Under the pieces are notes generated by a model. It made no database searches and had not been told where the DNA came from. It saw only the letters and a program-made list of their open reading frames with translations. This document shows positions 37,321 through 46,472 of a stretch of DNA of 64,000 bases, one piece after another. Origin of the DNA: Saccharothrix algeriensis (GTDB lineage Bacteria; Actinomycetota; Actinomycetes; Mycobacteriales; Pseudonocardiaceae); NCBI RefSeq assembly GCF_016907655.1, contig NZ_JAFBCL010000001.1, positions 6,606,001 to 6,670,000 of the forward strand, given 5' to 3'. Position 1 is the first letter of the stretch; every line of letters starts with the position of its first letter. A program made the position numbers and the translations under genes.

Positions 37321-37436
37321 CCTCGCCGGGCGCCCCGCCTGCCGCCGCTCCCGGCGGCCGAGCGGCCGCGCGGTCGACAGGTGCGGTCTCCCGTGCGAAG
37401 GGTGCGTCTTTCCGGGGTGAGCACGAAGTCGTTCGG

Positions 37437-37479
37437 TTGACACCCCTCGCACCGGCCTATTTAGATAGGCTTACCTAAG
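37437..37479 (+). promoter_or_regulatory. Iron-regulated promoter: TTGACA -35 with a DmdR/IdeR box over the -10
   Basis: TTGACA at 37437-37442 is followed after 17-19 bases by the AT-rich -10 region, which is embedded in TTAGATAGGCTTACCTAAG (37461-37479). The latter is a close match to the actinobacterial iron box TTAGGTTAGGCTAACCTAA. Fe-loaded DmdR/IdeR bound there would block RNA polymerase. The promoter fires towards the siderophore genes. Confidence 0.8.
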
Positions 37480-37493
37480 TCGAGGGTGGGGTC

Positions 37494-37919
37494 ATGCGGG
37501 TGGGGGATACCGGAATCGTGGGCCGGGTCGCGGTGCGTCACGCCGCGCCGGCCGGCTCCACCGACGCGGGCCTCTGCGCGGGCCCCGCCGCACACCTCGG
37601 CTCTGATGCCACCGCGCACCCCGCCACCGCGCACCCCGCCACCGCGCACCCCGCCACCGCGCACCCCGCCACCGCGCACCCCGCCACCGCGCGGCGTCCG
37701 CCCCGCGGCGCTCGCGCGGGAGTCGGCCACACCCGAGCGGACCGCGCGGGAGCCGGTCGAGCGGGAGTCGGCCACACCGGGTCCGGCGGCCCGGCGGCGA
37801 CCCGTTCCCCCCGCACCGCCCTCCCGGACCGCCCCGGCGACGTGCCCGCGGCTCCGGGCCGGCGGCGCGGTGTCGTGCGAGCCCTGCTCGCGGACGGGAG
37901 CGCGATGCCGCGCGCGTGA
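37494..37919 (+). CDS. Hypothetical protein with ATAHP repeats between two iron boxes
   Basis: A 141-residue frame beginning 14 bases after the first iron box. Its third-position GC is high, but no family is recognisable. It is rich in Ala, Arg, Gly and Pro, has no signal peptide or membrane segment, and carries about five exact copies of ATAHP. GGTGGGG just upstream is a poor ribosome-binding site. It could be a small iron-responsive protein, a decayed gene, or merely the transcribed leader of the siderophore operon. Confidence 0.3.
   Translation: MRVGDTGIVGRVAVRHAAPAGSTDAGLCAGPAAHLGSDATAHPATAHPATAHPATAHPATAHPATARRPPRGARAGVGHTRADRAGAGRAGVGHTGSGGPAATRSPRTALPDRPGDVPAAPGRRRGVVRALLADGSAMPRA
37606..37694 (+). 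repeat. 15-bp tandem repeat, about 5-6 copies
   Basis: The unit CCGCCACCGCGCACC is repeated head to tail with essentially no variation. In the plus frame of the neighbouring hypothetical gene it encodes ATAHP; in the opposite frame GGGVR. The exactness suggests recent slippage expansion. Confidence 0.85.
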
Positions 37920-37957
37920 TCTTCGCGACGCAATCGTGCCTTCCCGGCATGGTCAAA

Positions 37958-37976
37958 TTAGGTTAGCCTTACCAAA
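37958..37976 (+). promoter_or_regulatory. DmdR/IdeR iron box upstream of isochorismate synthase
   Basis: TTAGGTTAGCCTTACCAAA matches the 19-bp iron-box consensus in most positions and lies 93 bases upstream of the first siderophore biosynthesis gene. It makes iron repression of the whole downstream operon very likely. Confidence 0.85.
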
Positions 37977-38068
37977 TATGAGAGCCCGCGCCCGGCGGTA
38001 GGACAGCCGCCGGGCGTGCACTCGCGCGGCCTAGACCGCTCTTCCTTGCCACGAAAGGGGATCACGCC

Positions 38069-39255
38069 GTGCTTCCACCTGCTCTGGCGCGACCGCGGCC
38101 CGTGCACCGGGCAGCGGACCTGCTGGCCGCCTACCTGCCGGGGTCGTTCTACTACTCCTCGGCGCGCGGCTCGCTGCTCGCCGACGGCGTGCACGCGACC
38201 GTGGGCGACCGGCACGGCAGCCGGGCGCTGGACGCGGCCGAAGCGCTGGACGCCGCCACCGGCGTGGCGGACCCGGTGGTCGTCGGCGCGATCGGCTTCC
38301 GCCCGGACGCCGAGGCGAGCCTCGTCGTGCCCGCCGTGGTGCGCCGCGCGGGGGCGCCGACCGCCGCCGCCGGGGCGCCCGCGCCGTTCGCCCGCGCCTG
38401 GGACGTCGCACCGCGCCCCGAACCCGACTCCTACGCCGACGCCGTGCGCCGGGCCCTGGACCTGATCGGCGACGGCGCCCTGAGCAAGGTCGTGCTGGCC
38501 CGCTGCCTGGACCTGACCGCCGACGCGCCGGTCCCGGTGCCGGCCCTGCTGGCCCGCCTGGTGCACGCCGACCCGGCCGCGCACGCCTTCGCCGTCGACG
38601 TCAGCGCGCCCGGCGACCCGGCCTCGCGCACGCTGGTCGGCGCGAGCCCCGAGCTGCTGGTCTCCCGCCGCGGCGACACCGTGGTCGCCAACCCGCTGGC
38701 CGGCTCCCTGCCGCGGGTGGCCGACGAGGCCGAGAACCGCCGCCGCGTGGCCGCGCTGCTGGCCTCGGAGAAGGACCGCGCCGAGCACGCCCACGTCTCC
38801 GCGCAGGTCGCCGAGGTCCTCGGCCGGTTCTGCGCCGAGCTGGACGCCCCCGCCGAGCCGGTCGTGATCGGCACCCCCACCATGTGGCACCTGTCCACCC
38901 GGATCACCGGCCGGCTGGCCGACCCGGCCGACCCCGGCTCGTCCGCCCTCGCGCTGGCCGAGGCCCTGCACCCGACCCCGGCGGTGTGCGGGGTGCCCGT
39001 CGGCCGCGCCCGCGACGCCATCGCGGCCCTGGAACCGGTCGACCGCGGCTACTACGCCGGCCTGGTCGGCTGGACCGACGCGCGCGGCGACGGCGAGTGG
39101 GTCGTCACCATCCGCAGCGCCGAGGTCTGCGACCGGACCGTGCGGCTGTTCGCCGGCGCCGGCATCGTCCTGGGCTCGGACCCGGCGGCCGAGCTGGCCG
39201 AGACCAGCGCCAAGTTCCGCACGCTGCTGCGAGCCCTGGACCTGGAGGGCGCCGC

Positions 39256-39259
<4 letters not shown>
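38069..39259 (+). CDS. dhbC: Isochorismate synthase
   Basis: A 396-residue chorismate-binding enzyme (EntC/DhbC/MenF fold) converting chorismate to isochorismate, the first committed step to 2,3-dihydroxybenzoate (DHB). Motifs include LSKVVLARCLDL, RTLVGASPELLVSR, ANPLAGSLPR, SEKDRAEHAHV and a C-terminal GAGIVLGSDPAAELAETSAK that binds Mg2+ and the substrate. It starts at GTG 38069 behind AAGGGG and overlaps the next gene by 4 bp. It is first in the iron-box-controlled operon. Clustering with a DHB ligase and isochorismatase favours the siderophore enzyme over menaquinone MenF. Confidence 0.93.
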
Positions 39260-40875
<1,616 letters not shown>

Positions 40876-40878
40876 GCG

Positions 40879-41547
40879 GTGTCCCTGCCCACTATCAAGC
40901 CCTACCCGCTGCCGACGGCGGCCGAGCTGCCGCCCGGCCGCGTGGACTGGCGACCCGACCCGGGCCGCGCGGCGCTGCTGGTGCACGACGCGCAGCGCTA
41001 CTTCCTCGCGCCCTACCAGGGCACGCCGATCCCCGAGATGACCGCCAACATCGCCGCCCTGGTCGCGGCGGCCCGCGACCGCGGCGTGCCGGTGTTCTAC
41101 ACCGCCCAGCCCGGCCGGCAGGACGCGGCCGACCGCGGCCTGCTCACCGAGTTCTGGGGGCCGGGCATCGGCGCGGTCATCGACGACGACCCGCGCGCCG
41201 CGGACGTCGTGCCCGACCTCGCGCCCGAGCCCGGCGACACCGTGCTGGTCAAGTGGCGCTACAGCGCCTTCCAGCGCAGCACGTTCGCCGACCAGCTCGC
41301 CGCGCTGGGCCGCGACCAGCTGCTGATCACCGGCGTCTACGCGCACATCGGCTGCCAGGCCACCGCGGTCGAGGCGTTCATGCGCGACATCCGCCCGTTC
41401 CTGGTCAGCGACGCCGTCGCCGACTTCTCCCGGGAACGCCACGACCAGGCGTGCGAGTACGTCGCCCAGCGCTGCGGCGCGGTCACCACCACCGCCGACG
41501 CGCTCGCCGCGCTGTCGGCGCCGATCACCGCGGGAGCCACCCGATGA
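40879..41547 (+). CDS. dhbB: Isochorismatase (single domain)
   Basis: A 222-residue isochorismatase hydrolysing isochorismate to 2,3-dihydro-2,3-DHB and pyruvate. The N-terminal LLVHDAQRYFLAPYQ contains the catalytic Asp, VKWRYSAFQRS the Lys region, and GVYAHIGCQATAVEAFMRD the Cys-containing helix. In EntB/DhbB the enzyme is fused to an aryl carrier domain; here it stops after the hydrolase and the carrier is the next separate gene, coupled by ATGA. The GTG start lies three bases after the ligase stop. Confidence 0.92.
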   Translation: MSLPTIKPYPLPTAAELPPGRVDWRPDPGRAALLVHDAQRYFLAPYQGTPIPEMTANIAALVAAARDRGVPVFYTAQPGRQDAADRGLLTEFWGPGIGAVIDDDPRAADVVPDLAPEPGDTVLVKWRYSAFQRSTFADQLAALGRDQLLITGVYAHIGCQATAVEAFMRDIRPFLVSDAVADFSRERHDQACEYVAQRCGAVTTTADALAALSAPITAGATR

Positions 41548-41783
41548 GCACCACCCCCACCGCCGAGCAGATCCGCGCCGAGGTCGCCGAGCTGCTCGGC
41601 TGCGACCCGGCCGGCATCGACCCCGGGGCCGACCTGCTCGACCTCGGCCTGGACTCGATGCGGATCATGAGCCTGGTCGAGCGGTGGCGCGCCGCCGGCG
41701 CGACCGACCTGGAGTTCGCCGACCTCGCCGAGCGCCCGGAGCTGGGCCACTGGACGGCCCTGGTGACGGGGGCGCGCCGATGA
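41544..41783 (+). CDS. Stand-alone aryl carrier protein
   Basis: A 79-residue phosphopantetheine carrier with the attachment site DLGLDSMRIM. It follows directly on the isochorismatase with a 4-bp overlap, as if the EntB-type fusion had been split. It should receive DHB from the ligase and present it to the first condensation domain of the NRPS. The 4'-phosphopantetheinyl transferase needed to activate it was not found in the window. Confidence 0.9.
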   Translation: MSTTPTAEQIRAEVAELLGCDPAGIDPGADLLDLGLDSMRIMSLVERWRAAGATDLEFADLAERPELGHWTALVTGARR

Positions 41784-42640
41784 CCCGCGCGGACCACCGC
41801 GGTCGCCACCACGAGCGCATCGCCGAGGTGCGGGCGGGCCGGGCACCGGAGAAGGTCGGCTACCCCATCCGCATCCGCCGCGCCGAGGTCGTGCGCACGG
41901 CCATGGTCGGCGCCGGGCTGCTGCGGGTCACCCTCGGCGGCCCCGGCACCGAGGGCTTCGAGGCCCACGCGCCCGACGAGCACGTCAAGGTGATCTTCCC
42001 GGACCCGGACGGGACGCTGCGGCTGCCCGAGCCCGACGGCGCGCTGCTGCGCTGGCCGCGGCCCTCGCCGACCTCCCGCGAGTACACCGTGCGCCGCTAC
42101 GACCCGGTGACCGGGGAGCTGGATCTGGACGTGGCGCTGCACCCCGGCGGCCTGGGCTCGGACTGGGCCCGCACCGCCGCGGTCGGCCAGCCGGTGCACG
42201 TCGCCGGCCCGCCCGGCGGGCTGATCGTGCCGCACGACTACGACCGCTACGTGCTCGCCGGCGACCTCACCGCGCTGCCCGCGATCGCCCGGTGGCTGGA
42301 GGAGCTGCCGCGCGACGCGGCCGGCTGGGCGTTCGTCGAGGTCGCCGACGGAGCCGAGGAGATCCCGCTGGACGTGCCGACCGGCTTCGAGGTGACCTGG
42401 CTGCACCGCGGCGCCACGCCGCCCGGCACGGGCACCGCCCTGGCCGACGCCGTCCGCGCCACCGTCAAGGCCGCCGAGGGCGAACGCCTCTACGTGTGGG
42501 TCGCCGGCGAGGCCGGCGCGATCAAACCGCTGCGCCGCTGGGTGCGCGACGACCTCGGCCTGGACCGGGCCGACCACGACATCACCGGCTACTGGAAGCG
42601 CGGCGTCGCCGACTACGACGACGACCACGACCACCCCTAG
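41780..42640 (+). CDS. Siderophore-interacting protein (ferric-siderophore reductase, SIP family)
   Basis: A 286-residue flavoprotein of the ViuB/FscN/YqjH type that reduces Fe(III)-siderophore in the cytoplasm to release iron. SREYTVRRYD is the FAD-binding RxYT motif, GPPGG and YVLAGDLTALPAIARWLEEL mark the FAD/NAD(P)H domain, and the protein ends YWKRG, as is typical. The Asp/His-rich tail (DYDDDHDHP) may bind metal. It overlaps the carrier-protein stop (ATGA). Confidence 0.92.
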   Translation: MTRADHRGRHHERIAEVRAGRAPEKVGYPIRIRRAEVVRTAMVGAGLLRVTLGGPGTEGFEAHAPDEHVKVIFPDPDGTLRLPEPDGALLRWPRPSPTSREYTVRRYDPVTGELDLDVALHPGGLGSDWARTAAVGQPVHVAGPPGGLIVPHDYDRYVLAGDLTALPAIARWLEELPRDAAGWAFVEVADGAEEIPLDVPTGFEVTWLHRGATPPGTGTALADAVRATVKAAEGERLYVWVAGEAGAIKPLRRWVRDDLGLDRADHDITGYWKRGVADYDDDHDHP

Positions 42641-42676
42641 ACCCCCTTTTGATCGCAGAACCCCCGAGGAACACCG

Positions 42677-43675
42677 ATGTCCATCGCCAGAACGTCCCTC
42701 GCCGCCGCCGCGGCACTCGCCCTCGCCGTGGTCGCCGGCTGCGGTTCGGGCGACGCGGACCAGGCTCAGGCCCCCGCCGAGTCGCAGACCCGCGTCTTCA
42801 CCGCCGACAACGGCGACATCACCATCCCGGTGGCGCCCAAGCGCGTCGTGGCCACCGGCTACGCCGTGCCCGCCCTGCTGGAGTCCGACGCGCCGCTGGT
42901 CGGCGTCTCCACGTGGAAGCGCGGCATCCCGCTGATGACCGACGACGACCGCAAGCAGTACGAGGAGCTGCCCAAGGTGGCGGGCGAGTCGGCCGCCGAG
43001 ACCAACTACGAGGCCATCGCCCAGGCCGAGCCCGACCTGATCGTCATCGGCGTGCCCAAGCCGGTGCTGGCCGACATCGACCTCAAGCGGCTGCAGGACA
43101 TCGCGCCGGTGGTCGCCATCGGCCCGTCGGTGCCCTCGATGTGGCGCGACCTGTCCCGCAAGCAGGCCGACGCCGCCGGCGCGCTGTCGTCGTTCGACGC
43201 CACCCGCGGCGAGTACCAGGCCAAGGCCGAGGGCATCGCGAAGAAGTACGCCGACGTGCTGCCCCAGCTCAAGCTCGGCCACGTGGGCGCCTACGGCGAG
43301 GTCGCCAAGGGCAACTTCCAGCGCGAGTTCAACGGCTCCTGGGGCACCAACATCGCCCAGGACGCCGGCGCGAACTACTACGGCCAGGTCAAGGTCAAGG
43401 GCGGCGGCTCCAAGGACGTCAGCGAGTACCCGTCGATCGAGGAGCTGACCGCGGCGTTCGCCGAGGCCGACGCCATCTCCTACTCCGTCAGCGCCGACGG
43501 CACCGTGCCCGCGGCCGTGCAGTACGTCCTGGACTCCGAGCTGTGGAAGAACCTGCCCGCCGTCAAGGCAGGCAAGACCTTCGCCTTCCGCTACACCGAG
43601 GCGGCGACCTACCGCGCCGCTATGAAGACGCTGGACTCCGTCGACGAGGCGTTCGCGCCGCTGCTGGCGAAGTGA
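42677..43675 (+). CDS. Siderophore-binding lipoprotein (FecB/FepB type)
   Basis: A 332-residue substrate-binding lipoprotein. The signal peptide ends in the lipobox VVAGC with Cys22. The mature part has the two-lobe cluster A-2 pattern: PKRVVATGYAVPALLESDAP near the start and ANYYGQVKVKGGGSKDVSEY before the second lobe. It captures the ferric siderophore outside the membrane for the FecCD permeases that follow. It has its own GAGGAACACCG site 37 bases after the preceding gene and its stop overlaps the first permease start. Confidence 0.93.
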   Translation: MSIARTSLAAAAALALAVVAGCGSGDADQAQAPAESQTRVFTADNGDITIPVAPKRVVATGYAVPALLESDAPLVGVSTWKRGIPLMTDDDRKQYEELPKVAGESAAETNYEAIAQAEPDLIVIGVPKPVLADIDLKRLQDIAPVVAIGPSVPSMWRDLSRKQADAAGALSSFDATRGEYQAKAEGIAKKYADVLPQLKLGHVGAYGEVAKGNFQREFNGSWGTNIAQDAGANYYGQVKVKGGGSKDVSEYPSIEELTAAFAEADAISYSVSADGTVPAAVQYVLDSELWKNLPAVKAGKTFAFRYTEAATYRAAMKTLDSVDEAFAPLLAK

Positions 43676-44652
43676 CCGGCAAGCGGGTCGCGCTGCTGGC
43701 CGGCGCGCTGGTCCTGCTGGTCGCGGTCGCGGTGGTGGGCGTCGGTGTCGGCGCCCACGCCATCGCGCCCGTGGAGGTCGTGCGGGCGCTGCTGGACCAC
43801 GACGGCTCCAGCGACCACGTGGTGGTGCGCGACATCCGCGTGCCCCGCGCCGTGCTGGCCGTGGGCGCGGGCGCCGCGCTGGCCGTGTCCGGCGTGCTGA
43901 TCCAGGTCCTCTCGCGCAACCCGCTGGCCGAGCCGGGCGTGCTCGGCGTCACCGCGGGCGCCGGGTTCGCGATGGCCGCGGGCTCGGCGCTCGGCCTGGC
44001 CGCCTCGCCGGTGGGCGAGCTGCTGCTGGCCGTGGTCGGCGCGGTGCTGGCCACGCTGCTGGTGTACTCCGTCGGGCGGCGCTCGCCGCTGCGCCTGGTG
44101 CTGACCGGCGTGGCGCTCAGCGCCGTCCTGACGGGCGTGACGCTGGGGCTGCGGCTGGTGCTGCCCGACGTGTTCGACAAGTACCGCTTCTGGTCGGTCG
44201 GGTCGCTGGCCGGCCGCGAGCAGGCGCCCAACGCCGTGCCGCTGCTGGTGATCGCCGTCGCGCTGGTGTGCGCGCTGCTGCTGAGCCGCCAGCTCGACGC
44301 CGTCGCCCTGGGCGACACCGTGGCCCACGCCCTGGGCGCGAACGTGGCCCGGGTGCGGCTGGCCTCGCTGGTGCTGATCACCGTGCTGGCCGGCGCGGCC
44401 ACCGCCGTCGCCGGGCCGATCCTGTTCGTCGGCCTGATCGTGCCGCACGTGGCGCGGCGGCTGGCCGGCGCGTCGGTGCCCTGGCTGATCGGCTTCGCCG
44501 CCGTGCTCGGGCCGGTGCTGCTGCTGGTGGCCGACGTGGGATCGCGGGTGCTGCTGCCCACCGGCGAGGTGCCGGTCGCGATCGTGACCGCGTTCCTGGG
44601 CGGCCCGGTGCTGATCTGGGCGGCCCGCCGCTACGGGGCGGTGCCGGCATGA
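43672..44652 (+). CDS. Iron-siderophore ABC transporter permease (FecCD family) 1
   Basis: A 326-residue membrane protein with about nine to ten hydrophobic helices. FecCD marks are RVPRAVLAVGAGAALAVSGV, QVLSRNPLAEPGVLGVTAG and GPILFVGLIVPHVARRLAG (the ATPase-contact loop). It pairs with the next permease to form the channel. The GTG at 43672 overlaps the binding-protein stop. Confidence 0.93.
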   Translation: MTGKRVALLAGALVLLVAVAVVGVGVGAHAIAPVEVVRALLDHDGSSDHVVVRDIRVPRAVLAVGAGAALAVSGVLIQVLSRNPLAEPGVLGVTAGAGFAMAAGSALGLAASPVGELLLAVVGAVLATLLVYSVGRRSPLRLVLTGVALSAVLTGVTLGLRLVLPDVFDKYRFWSVGSLAGREQAPNAVPLLVIAVALVCALLLSRQLDAVALGDTVAHALGANVARVRLASLVLITVLAGAATAVAGPILFVGLIVPHVARRLAGASVPWLIGFAAVLGPVLLLVADVGSRVLLPTGEVPVAIVTAFLGGPVLIWAARRYGAVPA

Positions 44653-45668
44653 GCGCCGCCGTGGTCCTGCGGGGCGGCCCGGTGTCGGTCCGCGTCGAAC
44701 GCCGCACCCTGGTGCTGACCGGCGTGCTGCTGCTGGTCATCGCCGGGCTGGCGCTGCTGGGCCTGTGCCACGGGGCGACCTGGGCCAGCCCGGCCAAGGT
44801 GTTCGACGCCCTGACCGGCGGCCGGGGCGGCGTCGTCATCCGCGACTGGCGGCTGCCGCGCGTCCTGGCGGGCCTGGTGTTCGGCGCGGCGCTGGGCGTG
44901 GCGGGCGCGATCTTCCAGAACATCACCCGCAACCCCATGGGCAGCCCCGACGTCATCGGCCTGGACGCCGGCGCCTACACCGGGGCGCTGGTCGCGATCA
45001 CGGTGCTGTCGGGCACCTCCGCGCAGCTGGCCACCGGCTCGGTGGTCGGCGGCGCGCTGGCCGCGCTGGCGGTGTACCTGCTGTCGCTGGGCGGCGGCCT
45101 GTCCGGGCTGCGGCTGGTCGTGATCGGCATCGCGGTCAACGCGATGCTCACCGCCCTCAACTCGTGGATCGTGCTGCGCGCCGAGCTGGAGATCGCCATC
45201 GCGGCGGTCGGCTGGAGCGCGGGCTCGCTCAACGGCGTCGACTGGGCCGACGTGCGCCTGCCGTTCGGCCTCATCGCGGTGCTGCTGGCGCTGGCGGCGG
45301 CGTGCTCGCACGCGCTGCACCAGGACGCGCTGGGCACGTCGCTGGCCGTCACGACCGGCGTGGGCGTGCAGCGGCTGCGCCTGCACCTGGTGCTCATCGG
45401 CGTGGGCCTCACCGCGGCCGTCACGGCGGTCGCCGGGCCGATCGCGTTCATCGCGCTCGCCGCGCCGCAGATCGGGCGACGCCTGGCGCGCTCGCCCGGC
45501 GTGCCGCTGCTGCCCGCCGCGCTCACCGGGGCCGTGCTGCTGCAGGGCGCCGACCTGCTCGCGCAGCTGCTGCTCGCGCCGGTGCCCCTCCCCGTCGGTG
45601 TGGTCAGCACGGCCATCGGCGGCTGCTACCTGATCTGGCTGCTCACCAAGGAGGTGCGGCGACGATGA
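44649..45668 (+). CDS. Iron-siderophore ABC transporter permease (FecCD family) 2
   Basis: A 339-residue second FecCD permease: RLPRVLAGLVFGAALGVAGA, QNITRNPMGSPDVIGLDAG and GPIAFIALAAPQIGRRLAR. Its N-terminus has an extra hydrophilic stretch of about 20 residues before the first helix. Both its start (ATGA with permease 1) and its stop (ATGA with the ATPase) overlap neighbours, so the importer is made in fixed order. Confidence 0.93.
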   Translation: MSAAVVLRGGPVSVRVERRTLVLTGVLLLVIAGLALLGLCHGATWASPAKVFDALTGGRGGVVIRDWRLPRVLAGLVFGAALGVAGAIFQNITRNPMGSPDVIGLDAGAYTGALVAITVLSGTSAQLATGSVVGGALAALAVYLLSLGGGLSGLRLVVIGIAVNAMLTALNSWIVLRAELEIAIAAVGWSAGSLNGVDWADVRLPFGLIAVLLALAAACSHALHQDALGTSLAVTTGVGVQRLRLHLVLIGVGLTAAVTAVAGPIAFIALAAPQIGRRLARSPGVPLLPAALTGAVLLQGADLLAQLLLAPVPLPVGVVSTAIGGCYLIWLLTKEVRRR

Positions 45669-46438
45669 CCCGACTGACCGCCCGGGGCCTGACGCTGCGC
45701 TACGGCGACCGCGTCGTGTCGACCGGTCTCACCCTCGACGTCCCCGACGGCGCGTTCACCGCCATCGTGGGCCCCAACGCGTGCGGCAAGTCCACCCTGC
45801 TGCGGGCGTTCGTCCGGCTGCTGCGCCCCGCCGAGGGCGGTGTGCGGCTCGACGGGCGCGACGTGGGCGCCTTCCCCACCAAGGTGCTCGCCCGCTCGCT
45901 GGGGTTCCTGCCGCAGGACCCCGTCGTCCCCGAGGACATCCGCGTGCGGCAGCTCGTCGCGCGCGGCCGGTTCCCGCACCAGTCGCTGCTGTCCACCTGG
46001 TCGGAGCGCGACGAGGCCGCCGTCACCCGCGCGATGGTCGCCGCGGGCGTCGTGGACCTGGCCGACCGGCCCGCCCAGGAGCTGTCCGGCGGGCAGCGGC
46101 AGCGCGCGTGGATCGCCGTCGTCCTCGCCCAGGACACGCCCTACCTGCTGCTGGACGAGCCCACCTCGTTCCTCGACATCACCCACCAGTACCAGCTGCT
46201 GTCGCTGCTGGCGGACCTGCGCGACGAGGGCCGCACCGTCATCGCCGTGCTGCACGACATCAACCAGGCGTGCCGCTACGCCGACCACCTGGTGGCCATG
46301 AAGGAGGGCCGGGTCGTCGCCGAGGGCGCGCCCGCCGACGTCGTGGACGCGGCCCTGCTCAAAGAGGTCTTCGACCTGCCCAGCGTCGTCGTCCCCGACC
46401 CGGTCACCGGGACACCCATGGTCGTGCCCGCCCTCTGA
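45665..46438 (+). CDS. Iron-siderophore ABC transporter ATP-binding protein (FecE/FepC type)
   Basis: A 257-residue ABC ATPase with Walker A GPNACGKST, Q-loop LPQDP, signature LSGGQRQRAW, Walker B YLLLDEPTS and H-loop LHDINQA. It powers the two FecCD permeases. It is the last gene of the import set; 34 bases separate it from the NRPS start. Confidence 0.94.
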   Translation: MTRLTARGLTLRYGDRVVSTGLTLDVPDGAFTAIVGPNACGKSTLLRAFVRLLRPAEGGVRLDGRDVGAFPTKVLARSLGFLPQDPVVPEDIRVRQLVARGRFPHQSLLSTWSERDEAAVTRAMVAAGVVDLADRPAQELSGGQRQRAWIAVVLAQDTPYLLLDEPTSFLDITHQYQLLSLLADLRDEGRTVIAVLHDINQACRYADHLVAMKEGRVVAEGAPADVVDAALLKEVFDLPSVVVPDPVTGTPMVVPAL

Positions 46439-46472
46439 CCGCGGCACCACACCGACCCGCGAGGAGCGTGAG

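Noticed and set aside
37606..37694. Possible CRISPR array
   Set aside because: The repeats are 15 bp, directly adjoining, and have no spacers; they are a tandem repeat.
37486..38001. Alternative 171-codon frame through both iron boxes
   Set aside because: It runs through the second iron box and is made mainly of PRTPP repeats; codon third positions do not favour this frame.
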